In this document: positions 44,288-52,872 of the stretch, piece after piece | Layout of the letters: each line of letters opens with the position of its first letter | How positions within the stretch are numbered: the stretch's first letter is position 1 | NCBI GenBank assembly: GCA_965216955.1 | Contig: CBDCGV010000017.1 | Coordinates: 62,001 to 126,000 of the forward strand | Direction of reading: 5' to 3' | Origin: CBDCGV01 sp965216955 | Lineage (GTDB): Bacteria > Bacteroidota > Bacteroidia > Chitinophagales > JADIYW01 | DNA: 64,000 bases | Made by a program: the position numbers and the translations under genes | Notes under the pieces: model-generated | Seen by the model: only the letters and a program-made list of their open reading frames with translations | Told to the model about the DNA's origin: nothing | Databases searched by the model: none

Positions 44288-45211
44288 ATGAGTTGGACTG
44301 AAAAAGACATACCAAACCTATCTGGAAAGATTGCTATTGTCACAGGAGCGAACAGTGGCCTTGGCTTTCAAACGACTTATTATCTTGCTAAAAACAATGC
44401 TAAAGTTATCTTGGCATGTAGATCAAAACACAAAGCTGAAAAAAGCCTCAATGAAATAATGCAACTACTCCCTAATGCTGATTTAGAATTTATTCAACTA
44501 GACCTCTCTGATTTCGATTCGGTAAAAAAGTTTGCTGCTACTTTTAAAGCTAAATTTAATCAGCTAGATATCTTAGTCAATAATGCAGGTATTGGAGGTA
44601 TTTCCTTTTATAAAACAATAGAAGATATAGAAATGAATTTTGGCACCAACCATATTGGTCATTTTCTATTGGTTGGTCAATTACTTCCCCAATTGAAATT
44701 GACAAAAAACTCTAGAGTCGTTATAGTCAGTAGCGAATTTAATAGAATAGGTAATCACACATTTGATGACATCAACTACGAGCATAAAAAATATCATAAA
44801 TGGCATGCCTATGGAAAAAGTAAACTAGCAAATGCTCTATTCAGCAATGAACTAAACAGGCGGTTTGAAGAAAATGGTTATGACGCTATAAGTGTTACTG
44901 TGCACCCAGGATATTCTAATACGAATCTGCAACAAAGAGGGCCAGAACTGGAAAATGCGAAGTTGGAAGCAAAAATTTTGTGGTTTACAAATAAAGTAAT
45001 AGCCCAAAGTGAAAAAATGGGTTCGATGCCAACATTATATGCCGCAACTGCTAAAGATGTATATGGAGGTGATTATATTGGCCCCAAGTTTATGAGATGG
45101 AGAGGCTATCCTTCTAAACAAAAAGCAAGAAAAGCTGCTTATGATATAACCTTAGCAAAAAAGTTATGGGACATTTCTGAGAAAATGACCAATTTTAAAT
45201 ATTCATTTTAA
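44288..45211 (+). CDS. Short-chain dehydrogenase/reductase (retinol dehydrogenase-like)
   Basis: 307 aa classical SDR. Cofactor motif AIVTGANSGLGFQT, basic residues CRSKHKAEK indicating NADP, ILVNNAGIGG, catalytic YGKSKLAN (Tyr-x3-Lys), and HPGYSNTNLQ after it. This layout is that of the SDR family around retinol dehydrogenases/WWOX-like proteins often seen as oxidoreductases of unknown substrate. It starts 1 bp after the CDF stop and is followed at 10 bp by the unknown gene, so the run is one transcription unit. Confidence 0.9.
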   Translation: MSWTEKDIPNLSGKIAIVTGANSGLGFQTTYYLAKNNAKVILACRSKHKAEKSLNEIMQLLPNADLEFIQLDLSDFDSVKKFAATFKAKFNQLDILVNNAGIGGISFYKTIEDIEMNFGTNHIGHFLLVGQLLPQLKLTKNSRVVIVSSEFNRIGNHTFDDINYEHKKYHKWHAYGKSKLANALFSNELNRRFEENGYDAISVTVHPGYSNTNLQQRGPELENAKLEAKILWFTNKVIAQSEKMGSMPTLYAATAKDVYGGDYIGPKFMRWRGYPSKQKARKAAYDITLAKKLWDISEKMTNFKYSF

Positions 45212-45221
45212 ATTTTAAACA

Positions 45222-45971
45222 ATGAGTACTGATATAATTAATGACAATGATATTATCAATAAATTCAGAGATATTGTAGCACAGCGTTATGAGTTTGACT
45301 ACTTAAAAAGACAATTTCCAGATTTGCCTGAAAGTCTGAATGAAGCATTGATTAAAGAGATAAAAACTTATTTTTTAGAGAGTATTTATCCTCCTGCAGC
45401 TAAAAGGAAGGAGCTAGAAGATGCATTTGCAGGGCTTGGGTCTTACGTTCGATCTCCAAAAAAGATATGGGGACTATTAGGAAACATGTCTGCGGCCCTC
45501 TTTAAATTTGGAAGACAATTTCCAACTGCTCTGAAAGCAGGTATGGCAGGACTTTCTGCATTTCACGGAGCAAAAGACTTTGAAGCAAAAATGGCAGACC
45601 AGGCAATCAAGGATAATATTAGCTTACCTATTAGCGATGAAGCTTTTGAAATTACTATGACCCACCTAGCCAAAAAAGACATTGAAAATTTCATTAAAGA
45701 TGTGAAAGACTTATTTAAAATAATGACCAATACAAAATTAATTAGTAAGACAATACTTATTTTAGATAGTGTTGTAGAAACTATGAAAAAGAAAAGTCAT
45801 GTGTACCCGCAAAAAGAAGTGGATGGTATTTTACTAGGGAAAGATATTTTAGTGAAAGGTTATGAGTTGTTTTCAAAACATGATGAGAAAGTCAAGCAAT
45901 TAATGGTTGACTATATTTACAAAAACGAGATGCAATATGCTGATAACATTTATAAGAAATATAATGCCTAA
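45222..45971 (+). CDS. Conserved hypothetical protein (249 aa)
   Basis: Not recognised. No signal peptide or clear transmembrane helix. Mostly helical by composition. Visible features: a central Gly/Ala-rich segment (FKFGRQFPTALKAGMAGLSAFHGAKDFEAKMADQAI) that could be amphipathic or membrane-associated, and a long charged C-terminal half (DIENFIKDVKDLFKIMTNTKLI, EVDGILLGKDILVKGYELF). It closes the polyprenyl synthase - CDF - SDR run and precedes ridA by 37 bp. Real because of clean spacing, codon use like its neighbours and full frame. Confidence 0.75.
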   Translation: MSTDIINDNDIINKFRDIVAQRYEFDYLKRQFPDLPESLNEALIKEIKTYFLESIYPPAAKRKELEDAFAGLGSYVRSPKKIWGLLGNMSAALFKFGRQFPTALKAGMAGLSAFHGAKDFEAKMADQAIKDNISLPISDEAFEITMTHLAKKDIENFIKDVKDLFKIMTNTKLISKTILILDSVVETMKKKSHVYPQKEVDGILLGKDILVKGYELFSKHDEKVKQLMVDYIYKNEMQYADNIYKKYNA

Positions 45972-46008
45972 TATTATAAAAATAAAGCCATCAATTAGCT
46001 AATAGATT

Positions 46009-46395
46009 ATGAATAAACAAATTATATATACAGATGAAGCGCCCGACCCAATTGGGCCATACAATCAAGCAGTTCTTACAGGCAATACGCTATATGTTTC
46101 GGGACAAATTGCGATAGATCCTTTTTCTGGTGCATTGATCGACAAGGATATTCAATCAGAGACAAGACAAGTGATGGAAAATTTAAAGGCCATTTTAAAA
46201 GCTGCAAATATGACTTTCAAAAACGTGATTAAATGCAGTATTTTTTTAAGTGATATGGAGAATTTTTCAGCGGTAAATAATGTCTATGGCAGTTATTTTG
46301 ATGAAGCTGAAGCCCCAGCTCGTGAAACTGTAGCCGTTAGAACATTACCCAAACATGTAAATGTAGAAATTTCTGCTATTGCAATCGTTTTATAA
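46009..46395 (+). CDS. ridA: RidA family enamine/imine deaminase
   Basis: 128 aa YjgF/RidA protein that hydrolyses reactive 2-aminoacrylate and similar enamines formed by PLP enzymes. APDPIGPYNQAV at the N terminus, LYVSGQIAIDP, and the substrate-binding Arg in EAPARETVAVRTLPKHVNVEISAIAI are all present, with length exactly as in the family. Independent gene or tail of the preceding run, 37 bp away. Confidence 0.95.
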   Translation: MNKQIIYTDEAPDPIGPYNQAVLTGNTLYVSGQIAIDPFSGALIDKDIQSETRQVMENLKAILKAANMTFKNVIKCSIFLSDMENFSAVNNVYGSYFDEAEAPARETVAVRTLPKHVNVEISAIAIVL

Positions 46396-46431
46396 ATGAT
46401 CTGGCATACATACTTTCTTCTAGGGCTAGGG

Positions 46432-48285
46432 TTATTTCAACATTAAAAGTGCTCCAGAACGTTCTACCAAATCGCCACTAGTTAGTTCTATCTTAGCGTA
46501 ATAGATGTAATTATCCATCTCTGCTAGTTTACCATCGTGGAAACCATTCCAGCCTAATCGATAATTGTCTGTTTCATATATTTTTTGACTTCCTCTATTA
46601 TAGATTTCTAATGAAAAAGAAGCAATTTCATCATCTCTTATAAATTGCAAGATGGGCCTAAACAACCGGTTTGTGCCTAGCGGAGCAAATGCATTGGGCA
46701 AAATAATTTTCTTTTCCGGGAAAATACATTTTTGGAGCGCAATATTTGTAAGCCCTTGTTCATTAAAACCATTTGGAAGCGCAATATCATAATTGGCAAT
46801 TATCTCATAACAAACCGTATCCCATGTATCTTCATCTGTTGGATCAAAAACTGCTAAATCCGTAAACCCTGCTGTACTTACTGACAATGGTGTTCCATCT
46901 AATACACCATTTCGATAGCGGTTAATCGTGTAATCTACAAGTGTACCATTATCAATATTAAACTCATTCCAAAAGAGGCTGACATTATAATCGATATTTT
47001 CAACTAGATTTAGAACCATGGTATTCAGGGTCCCACTATAAAATATGTCATCGGGACATGACCCAGTAGCAACAAACCTATAGCTATACTCCTGAACCTC
47101 TGGGCTCACAATAGGATCTATATACTCTACTATTCTAACTGGAGGGGCTGGTGTAACATCTCCAATTCGAGCTCCACTATTAACAAAAGTAAGCCCTCCA
47201 TTAGTACTTTTCTCTAACATTCTCCCCCCAGTAGCTGATCCTATAGGATCAAAATCATAAAAATCTACAATTATAGTATCAGAAGTAATCATAGCAGATC
47301 GTATATATGCATCATCTGGAACAACCGCTACAGAAATAGTTGTTGGACCAACAATCTGACTCCACGCGGTATCTCCTGAAGGCAAGATAGCGCCGACTCT
47401 AGCAGAAAGTTGTTCGTTATTCTCTAAATCAGTTACCGTGTAAAATACCGTATTAGGCGCTATCAATGCTTGCTCTTTTGTTACAACACCACTAACAACA
47501 TGGGTAATATCAGCTACATAATTGACTATACCAGCAGCATAGTTATTATAAGCATTCCACTCCAACAATACACTTCTATTACACAAATCTGGCGTTCCAC
47601 TTTTTAAAAGAATAGAATTATGTGGTTCACTAAAAGATACGTTCCCTTCTAAATCTGTGAGATCGTTGTCCTCACATGCACTTCGCTCTCTAATATAATA
47701 AGTATAAGGACCAGCATTCGGATCTCGGCTATCCTTATAGATCGTATTGGGCCAATCGACAGTGTCTAACGGATTCGTAAAGCCAGGTCCAGCATAGACT
47801 ACAAACTCAACAGTTTCTCTATTAGTGTTTTCCCAAGAAACACATGTTTGATTTCCTTCAACACTGACATATTTAGGTTGAACCTCTGGATGAGGAAAAA
47901 CATTGCTCAAGGTATCTGAATTAAGGGGTGTTTGACTACATCCGTTGGTTAAAGTTTGCATAAAAAAGTAAACTGTATCGTCAGGAGGCACATTTCCTGA
48001 AAACCCAAATCCTTTGTTTGCAATAGTTACAGAGGTTTGACTCGCATTTAAAACATTTAACTCAGGCAGATAAGGTCCATTTCTATTCGAAGATGAAAAT
48101 ATTATATAACCAATAACGGTTCCGCAACTTACAGAAGGCAATTGCCAAAACAACTCTGCATCACCATCTTGGACATTAGGGAAGTTCCTTACACAAGTCA
48201 ACTCAGGTGCCGCTACTTGAGCATAGATGTCATTAACGAAAAAACAAGTAATTAATACTAAAAACTTACCTAACAACCACTTCAT
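46432..48285 (-). CDS. Secreted protein with T9SS type-B (gliding motility C-terminal) sorting domain
   Basis: 617 aa. Signal peptide (FLVLITCFFVNDIYAQ), then several beta-sandwich, fibronectin-III-like repeats with paired Cys (ELTCVRNFPNVQDGDAELFWQLP; PDLCNRSVLLEWNAYNNYAAG), and a CHU_C-type C-terminal domain: LPNAFAPLGTNRLFRPILQF, FSLEIYNRGSQKIYETDNYRLGWNGFHDGKLAEMDNYIYYAKI. This domain directs export by the type IX system encoded at 2.9-8.7 kb and often mediates attachment to the cell surface. The GDG of the usual PNGDG is replaced by LGTNR. Its ATG overlaps the M16 gene's end by 20 bp. Ligand unknown. Confidence 0.88.
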   Translation of the reverse strand: MKWLLGKFLVLITCFFVNDIYAQVAAPELTCVRNFPNVQDGDAELFWQLPSVSCGTVIGYIIFSSSNRNGPYLPELNVLNASQTSVTIANKGFGFSGNVPPDDTVYFFMQTLTNGCSQTPLNSDTLSNVFPHPEVQPKYVSVEGNQTCVSWENTNRETVEFVVYAGPGFTNPLDTVDWPNTIYKDSRDPNAGPYTYYIRERSACEDNDLTDLEGNVSFSEPHNSILLKSGTPDLCNRSVLLEWNAYNNYAAGIVNYVADITHVVSGVVTKEQALIAPNTVFYTVTDLENNEQLSARVGAILPSGDTAWSQIVGPTTISVAVVPDDAYIRSAMITSDTIIVDFYDFDPIGSATGGRMLEKSTNGGLTFVNSGARIGDVTPAPPVRIVEYIDPIVSPEVQEYSYRFVATGSCPDDIFYSGTLNTMVLNLVENIDYNVSLFWNEFNIDNGTLVDYTINRYRNGVLDGTPLSVSTAGFTDLAVFDPTDEDTWDTVCYEIIANYDIALPNGFNEQGLTNIALQKCIFPEKKIILPNAFAPLGTNRLFRPILQFIRDDEIASFSLEIYNRGSQKIYETDNYRLGWNGFHDGKLAEMDNYIYYAKIELTSGDLVERSGALLMLK

Positions 48286-49531
48286 ATAATAAATCTGTAT
48301 TTAGATGTTTTTGCGCGACCTCTCTAAGAGCCAAGGCATCTACATTTTTAACGCAAGCTACTAATTTTTGAATGTTTTTAAGCGCTCTTTCTGTTACAAA
48401 ATAACTCCTAAAAGTATTCATTTTAACAAAAGGACCATCCGTCAATTTTAATAACCTTCCCATCATATAACTTCTAGCCCTATCCAATTCTTCTTCCGCA
48501 ATAAGCTCATTTCTCAAACGCCCAATCTCTTTATATATTTCATCTAGGCATTGCTGCGTATAAGAATTGTCGGTCTCTGTTGAGATACTGAAAACAGATG
48601 CATTTCTAAAGTTTTGAATTTCCGAATAGATTCCATAAGTATAGCCCTTGTCTTCTCTAATGTTTTTCATAAGCCTTGAACCAAAATATCCTCCAAGAAC
48701 CGTATTTAAAACATTTAGTTTATAATAATCTTCATGCTGATGATTAATAGTAAGCCCTCCAATAATTATAGCTGACTGAACAGCACCTTGTATTTTTTCA
48801 GTAATTTTTCTAGAGGCACTCGAAATAATTGGATGCTCAATTCTTTCAGTATCCATTGGTGAAAGAAAGCCCTCTCCTAATTTGCTCTCAACAATGTTTA
48901 AAATACCTTTATCGTATTTCCCAGATATAAAAACAGTAGATTTGCTTAAATGAAAATTTGTTTTGCAATATTCAATTAATGTCAGTCGATTTAACTTGTT
49001 TATTGCACTTTCCTCTGTTTCATAACCGTAAGGGTGACTATTTCCAAAAACACTTTTTTTGAACAAAGCATCTGCGATATAATCATTTTTTGTTTGATTA
49101 ACTTTCAATCGAGCAATTGCCTTTTGCTTATATAATTGAAGCTCTTCCTCAGGAAACTCGTAGTTAAAAATTATTTCTTTAAAGATAGAAAGTGTTTCTT
49201 CTAAATACTTATTAATACAATAGATCGAAAAGGTAAAAGAATTATATCCTGAAGATACTTTGATCGTAGATCCCAATTGATCAATTTGCTGCTCAATTTC
49301 TTCCGCAGAATATTTTGATGTACCCGATTTGATCAATGCTGAGCAAGCCATTGAAACCAGAGGACAATTCTCAGTCCATCTTCCTGCATCAAAGACAATG
49401 TCAATTCTTATGATATTGTTTTTAGCACCATTAAATGCAAAAAATTGCAATTGATTACTAAAAGAGCCTGTCTTAGGTTCTTCAATAACTATTCTATCAA
49501 TTTGATGTATTGCTGGAAATTGTGTTGTCAT
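48266..49531 (-). CDS. M16 family metallopeptidase-like protein, non-catalytic subunit
   Basis: 421 aa M16 fold (SALIKSGTSKYSAEEIEQQIDQLG) without the HxxEH zinc motif, and with the partner-type signature NIREDKGYTYGIYSEI that supplies the Arg/Tyr pair in the non-catalytic halves of M16B proteases. Thus likely forms a heterodimer with the next gene, whose HxxEH is intact. Four bp separate it from that gene. Downstream its stop overlaps the ATG of the T9SS type-B gene by 20 bp. Family knowledge: such pairs degrade peptides in the cytoplasm or periplasm; no signal peptide is visible here. Confidence 0.9.
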   Translation of the reverse strand: MTTQFPAIHQIDRIVIEEPKTGSFSNQLQFFAFNGAKNNIIRIDIVFDAGRWTENCPLVSMACSALIKSGTSKYSAEEIEQQIDQLGSTIKVSSGYNSFTFSIYCINKYLEETLSIFKEIIFNYEFPEEELQLYKQKAIARLKVNQTKNDYIADALFKKSVFGNSHPYGYETEESAINKLNRLTLIEYCKTNFHLSKSTVFISGKYDKGILNIVESKLGEGFLSPMDTERIEHPIISSASRKITEKIQGAVQSAIIIGGLTINHQHEDYYKLNVLNTVLGGYFGSRLMKNIREDKGYTYGIYSEIQNFRNASVFSISTETDNSYTQQCLDEIYKEIGRLRNELIAEEELDRARSYMMGRLLKLTDGPFVKMNTFRSYFVTERALKNIQKLVACVKNVDALALREVAQKHLNTDLLYEVVVR

Positions 49532-49535
49532 AAAT

Positions 49536-50777
49536 CTATTTTTCTAGCTTTAAATAGTTAAGAACACTACATTTATCTTTTCGAAGATATTCCTTTACAA
49601 AATCTACAATTTCTTTTGACTCAATATCCTCATAGGCTTCCACTTGTTTATTAAAGAGCTCTGTTGATCCTAACATGTTAAAATAACTCAACCCTATTGC
49701 TCTAGACATCAAATCGTTTTCTGAAAAACTCATGTACGTAATCAGTTTATTTTTGATTCTTTGTAACTCACCTTGCTCCACTCCATTTCTTATAAGCTGA
49801 TCTATCTCCTCCCAAATAATTGCCTCCACCTCTTCTGGTCGTACACGATCTATCAATTTTGCCTCTATAACCAACATCCCTGTATCTTTGCTACCTGATA
49901 TATAGGCATCTACTTGTAATGCTTTTTTTTCTGTCTTTACAAGTCTTCTATATAGTCTCGATGTCTTTCCCATTGACAATACGTCTGTTAAAACATCTGC
50001 TTGCAAATAGCCCTTTTCCATTCTGCCTGGCATTTTAAAAACCATATATAAATTGCTAATTGGAACTGGCTTAACAACCGTTTTTTCTTTTCTATTGGTC
50101 TGGATGGGTTCTTTTATAGAAATCCCTTTAACGTTGCTTTTTTTCTCAATGTTCTCAAAATATTTTTTTGTCTTTTCCAAAGCTTCATCATAAGAAACGT
50201 TTCCAGCAATAGTCAAAATTGCATTTGAAGGTGTATAATGCTGATTATAAAATTCCTGAACATCATTTAAATGCGCTTTTTCTATATGTTCAATATTTAG
50301 TCCAATTGTTGGCCATTTATAGGCATGCTGCTCATAAACCATTTCTCTTATAATGTGCCAAACATCTCCATAAGGTTGATTCAAATAATTCTCCTTAAAC
50401 TCTTCAATAACTACACTCTTTTGTACATTCAATGTTTTTTCATTGATATTTAGATTGCTCATTCTATCTGCCTCTAGAAAAAGTGCGACTTCCAAATTTT
50501 CGGCAGGTACCACATCATAATAATTGGTATAATCATTATTGGTAAAGGCATTATTACTTCCCCCAGCTTCTTGCAACGGAGCATCAAAATTAGGGGCGTT
50601 TTTAGACCCTCCAAACATTAAATGCTCGAATAAATGAGCAAACCCGGTTTTATCGCTCAACTCATCCTTTGCCCCAACTTTGTACAAAACATTTACCTGA
50701 ACAAAGGGTGTCGTTTTATCATAGTGATGAATAAGAGTCAATCCATTCTCTAGCGTACACTCTTCAAACTCAATCAT
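49536..50777 (-). CDS. M16 family zinc metallopeptidase, catalytic subunit
   Basis: 413 aa from the ATG at 50777 (the longer frame uses a TTG at 50807). The inverted zinc motif HLFEH is at residues 48-52, with the third ligand Glu in VVIEEFKENY further on. Similar to Zn-dependent peptidases related to mitochondrial processing peptidase and PqqL. The start codon overlaps the PhzF stop as ATGA, and AAAGGAG 12-18 bp upstream is one of few SD-like sequences in the window. Partner of the adjacent non-catalytic M16 protein. Confidence 0.93.
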   Translation of the reverse strand: MIEFEECTLENGLTLIHHYDKTTPFVQVNVLYKVGAKDELSDKTGFAHLFEHLMFGGSKNAPNFDAPLQEAGGSNNAFTNNDYTNYYDVVPAENLEVALFLEADRMSNLNINEKTLNVQKSVVIEEFKENYLNQPYGDVWHIIREMVYEQHAYKWPTIGLNIEHIEKAHLNDVQEFYNQHYTPSNAILTIAGNVSYDEALEKTKKYFENIEKKSNVKGISIKEPIQTNRKEKTVVKPVPISNLYMVFKMPGRMEKGYLQADVLTDVLSMGKTSRLYRRLVKTEKKALQVDAYISGSKDTGMLVIEAKLIDRVRPEEVEAIIWEEIDQLIRNGVEQGELQRIKNKLITYMSFSENDLMSRAIGLSYFNMLGSTELFNKQVEAYEDIESKEIVDFVKEYLRKDKCSVLNYLKLEK

Positions 50778-51559
50778 ACATATATTTCTCCTTTTAAATA
50801 AAGACAAGCTTCTCCAGATATAATTACTCGATCCATCAAGTTTTCGACAAATAATTCGCCCCCTCTTTTAGAAATTTGCCTTGCAAACATAGTGTTTCTA
50901 TTTAACCTTTTAGACCAAAATGGGATCAACAAGGTATGTGCATACCCTGTAACTGGATCTTCATTAATCCCCACTTTGGGGCCGAAAACTCTTGAAACAA
51001 AATCGCAATCATTTCCCTTTGAAGTTACAATAACAATATCTTTATCAAGATCAAAAAACTTATTAAAATCAGGATTTAAACTAGCAATATCATTTTCATC
51101 TTCGAAGAGCAGTAAATATGTACTTTCATTACAATATGCTTCTATAGGCATTTTTCTTAAAGCCTTTTCAAACTCAGGCAGGACTTCAGTTTTCATAGGG
51201 CTGTTTGAAGGAAAATCCATGACTACTCTTCCTTCATTATTAAAAATCTTCAATTCGTCCTTATTTGCTTTAAAAACAATTTGCTCCTTTTCTAAATTTA
51301 AAATATTAAAAATTAAATGTGCTGATGCTAATGTAGCATGGCCGCATAGATCAATTTCAACCGATGGTGTAAAATACCTTATTCGATATATTCCGTCGGC
51401 TTGCTTTACAAAAAAAGCCGTTTCTGAAAGATTGTTTTCTAATGCTATATTTTGCATCATTTCATCTGAAATCCAATCATCCAAGGGGCAAACTGCCGCC
51501 GGGTTTCCCTTAAAAAGCACGCTAGCAAAAGCATCTATCTGATAAATATCTAATTGCAT
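50774..51559 (-). CDS. PhzF family isomerase-like protein
   Basis: About 261 aa from the ATG at 51559 (MQLDIYQIDAFAS); the frame opens earlier to 51604 but that would overlap ogt. PhzF fold: FKGNPAAVCPLDDW, NNLSETAFFVKQ with the catalytic Glu, YFTPSVEIDLCGHATLASAH, and NEDPVTGYAHTLLIPFW. PhzF acts in phenazine synthesis, but most PhzF-like proteins in Bacteroidota have unknown roles; no phz genes are here. Between ogt and the M16 pair in one minus-strand unit. Confidence 0.9.
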   Translation of the reverse strand: MQLDIYQIDAFASVLFKGNPAAVCPLDDWISDEMMQNIALENNLSETAFFVKQADGIYRIRYFTPSVEIDLCGHATLASAHLIFNILNLEKEQIVFKANKDELKIFNNEGRVVMDFPSNSPMKTEVLPEFEKALRKMPIEAYCNESTYLLLFEDENDIASLNPDFNKFFDLDKDIVIVTSKGNDCDFVSRVFGPKVGINEDPVTGYAHTLLIPFWSKRLNRNTMFARQISKRGGELFVENLMDRVIISGEACLYLKGEIYV

Positions 51560-51569
51560 CTCTATTTTT

Positions 51570-52043
51570 TTAAAACAATGTTCCTTGCTGAATAGATTGT
51601 TCAAATTCTAACAACCATTTTTTTCTTTTAATTCCCCACGCATATCCAGTTAAGCTTCCATTTACACCAACAACTCTATGACAGGGAATCATAATAGCAA
51701 TAGGATTTTTTCCTGTTGCCAATCCAACTGCTCTACTTCCATTTATATCTCCTAGTTGTACCGCTATCTCTCCATAAGTTTTTGTCCTTCCAAATGGTAT
51801 TTGAGCTATTCCCTTCCACACTTTTTTTTGAAACTCAGTGCCTTCTAAAAGATCAAAATTGACATCAAAATTTTTACTTTCATAAGCAAAATAACCCTTT
51901 AGTTGATGAATCGTCTTAGAAAGCATTTTTTCATCAACCTTTTCGACTTTCTCCATATTCGCAAAAGATATAGAAATTGGATAATCATCCTTGCTTATTA
52001 CACAAAGCACTCCTATTGGTGTTTCTATCCACTCTTTTTTCAT
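51570..52043 (-). CDS. ogt: Methylated-DNA--[protein]-cysteine S-methyltransferase
   Basis: Suicide repair enzyme that moves the methyl group from O6-methylguanine to its own Cys. 157 aa: FQKKVWKGIAQIPFGRTKTYGEIA (recognition helix with Arg), GSRAVGLATGKNPIAIMIPCHRVVG with the acceptor Cys at residue 121 in PCHR, and the C-terminal GYAWGIKRKKWLLEFE. Shorter than Ada-type fusions. First gene of the ogt-phzF-M16 unit; the gene-poor stretch upstream carries a small RNA candidate. Confidence 0.95.
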   Translation of the reverse strand: MKKEWIETPIGVLCVISKDDYPISISFANMEKVEKVDEKMLSKTIHQLKGYFAYESKNFDVNFDLLEGTEFQKKVWKGIAQIPFGRTKTYGEIAVQLGDINGSRAVGLATGKNPIAIMIPCHRVVGVNGSLTGYAWGIKRKKWLLEFEQSIQQGTLF

Positions 52044-52143
52044 AATCTAATCTACCATGACAACTATATAGAAAAAAACAAAATTAAATCATTACATCTA
52101 TAACCTATTAAAAAAATATCAAAACATATAATAATCTTTCATA

Positions 52144-52160
52144 TTGGCACGTTATTTGAA
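52144..52160 (+). promoter_or_regulatory. Sigma-54 (RpoN) promoter, TTGGCAC-N5-TTGAA
   Basis: TTGGCAC (52144-52150) and TTGAA (52156-52160) match the -24/-12 consensus TGGCAC-N5-TTGCW, differing only in the C of GC. GG at 52146-52147 and GA at 52158-52159 sit at -25/-24 and -13/-12 relative to a start at 52171. It lies in an intergenic region, upstream of a hairpin-rich, ORF-free stretch with an intrinsic terminator. Sigma-54 is widespread in Bacteroidota; rpoN is not in the window. Fairly strong motif match, unproven. Confidence 0.7.
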
Positions 52161-52170
52161 ATCATAAGGG

Positions 52171-52257
52171 TACTGATACTTATTGGTTAGTTAAGTTTCA
52201 GGCTTTTTCATCAGGTTGGTAGCAAAGGGTCGGTGGGTAGCCGGCCTTTTGTTTTTT
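52171..52257 (+). ncRNA. Candidate sigma-54-dependent small RNA, about 87 nt
   Basis: Predicted transcript from the sigma-54 start to the U-tract. Its 5' end folds as hairpin 1: CTGA-T-ACTTA (52173-52182) with TAAGT-T-TCAG (52192-52201), 9 pairs and one T-T mismatch, 9-nt loop. A U-rich single-stranded linker follows (CTTTTTCATCAGGTTGG), then the terminator hairpin. No reading frame of note, nor a match to an RNA family I know (not tRNA, 6S, tmRNA, SRP or a riboswitch recognised here). The following DinB gene starts 78 bp after the terminator, so this is not simply its leader. Existence is inference from promoter, structure and terminator together. Confidence 0.6.
52224..52257 (+). terminator. 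Intrinsic terminator of the small RNA candidate
   Basis: AAAGGGTCGG (52224-52233) pairs with CCGGCCTTTT (52241-52250) over 10 bp including two G-U pairs, loop of 7 bases, followed by G and six T (52252-52257). This is a textbook Rho-independent terminator on the plus strand. Confidence 0.8.
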
Positions 52258-52335
52258 GCACAAAACCATTTTTCCCAAAATAAATATCCGACTACCACAT
52301 CTTTGGTATATTTAGACTTTTAAATCATTCAATTA

Positions 52336-52872
52336 ATGAAAATTCAATCAAAAGATGATATAATAAAACATCTGATTATTAGACAACAAGAACTTTCAGA
52401 TATTGTTTTATCCATCAATAATGATCTTTTTAACCAAGACAAAGGTGATAAGTGGTCAATTGCAGAAAACATCGATCATTTAATCCGTAGTACGAATCCT
52501 ATTTCATTATCTATGGCTTATATTCCAAAGCCGCTTTTTAGTCTATTAATGGGCATATCTAAAACCGATCCTGAGGGTTATGATGACATTGTAACTCGCT
52601 ATCAAAGTAAGCTTTCTAATGGAGCAAAAGCCGCTCTACCTTATACACCAAAGCCTTTTTTTCCAAAAGATAAAAAGAAGGCAATCGATAAATGGAACAA
52701 ATGTATTGATAAGCTTGTCAGTCAAATTGAAAGATGGAATGAAAGAGATTTAGAGCAATACAGAATGCCACATCCCATTATAGGGAAAATCTCTATTTTA
52801 GAAATGCTTTTTTTTGTGCTTTACCACATTGAACACCACACTAAAACTATAAAAAATTTAGCTGCTAAATAA
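52336..52872 (+). CDS. DinB-like protein (DinB_2 superfamily)
   Basis: 178 aa four-helix-bundle protein. KWSIAENIDHLIRS (W-S-x3-x-H motif) and the C-terminal MLFFVLYHIEHHTKTI give the three-His metal site of the DinB/YfiT superfamily (ligands His48-like, and the two His of IEHH region). Family knowledge: metal-dependent transferases or thiol-dependent enzymes of mostly unknown substrate, not the DNA polymerase DinB. The stop TAA and the murB ATG share one base (TAATG), so translation is coupled. Confidence 0.85.
   Translation: MKIQSKDDIIKHLIIRQQELSDIVLSINNDLFNQDKGDKWSIAENIDHLIRSTNPISLSMAYIPKPLFSLLMGISKTDPEGYDDIVTRYQSKLSNGAKAALPYTPKPFFPKDKKKAIDKWNKCIDKLVSQIERWNERDLEQYRMPHPIIGKISILEMLFFVLYHIEHHTKTIKNLAAK

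Noticed and set aside
50892..51542. 216-codon open frame antisense to the PhzF gene
   Set aside because: Composition is Ser/Phe/Leu-rich as expected of a shadow of an AT-rich gene, no family resemblance, and the sense frame has all PhzF motifs.
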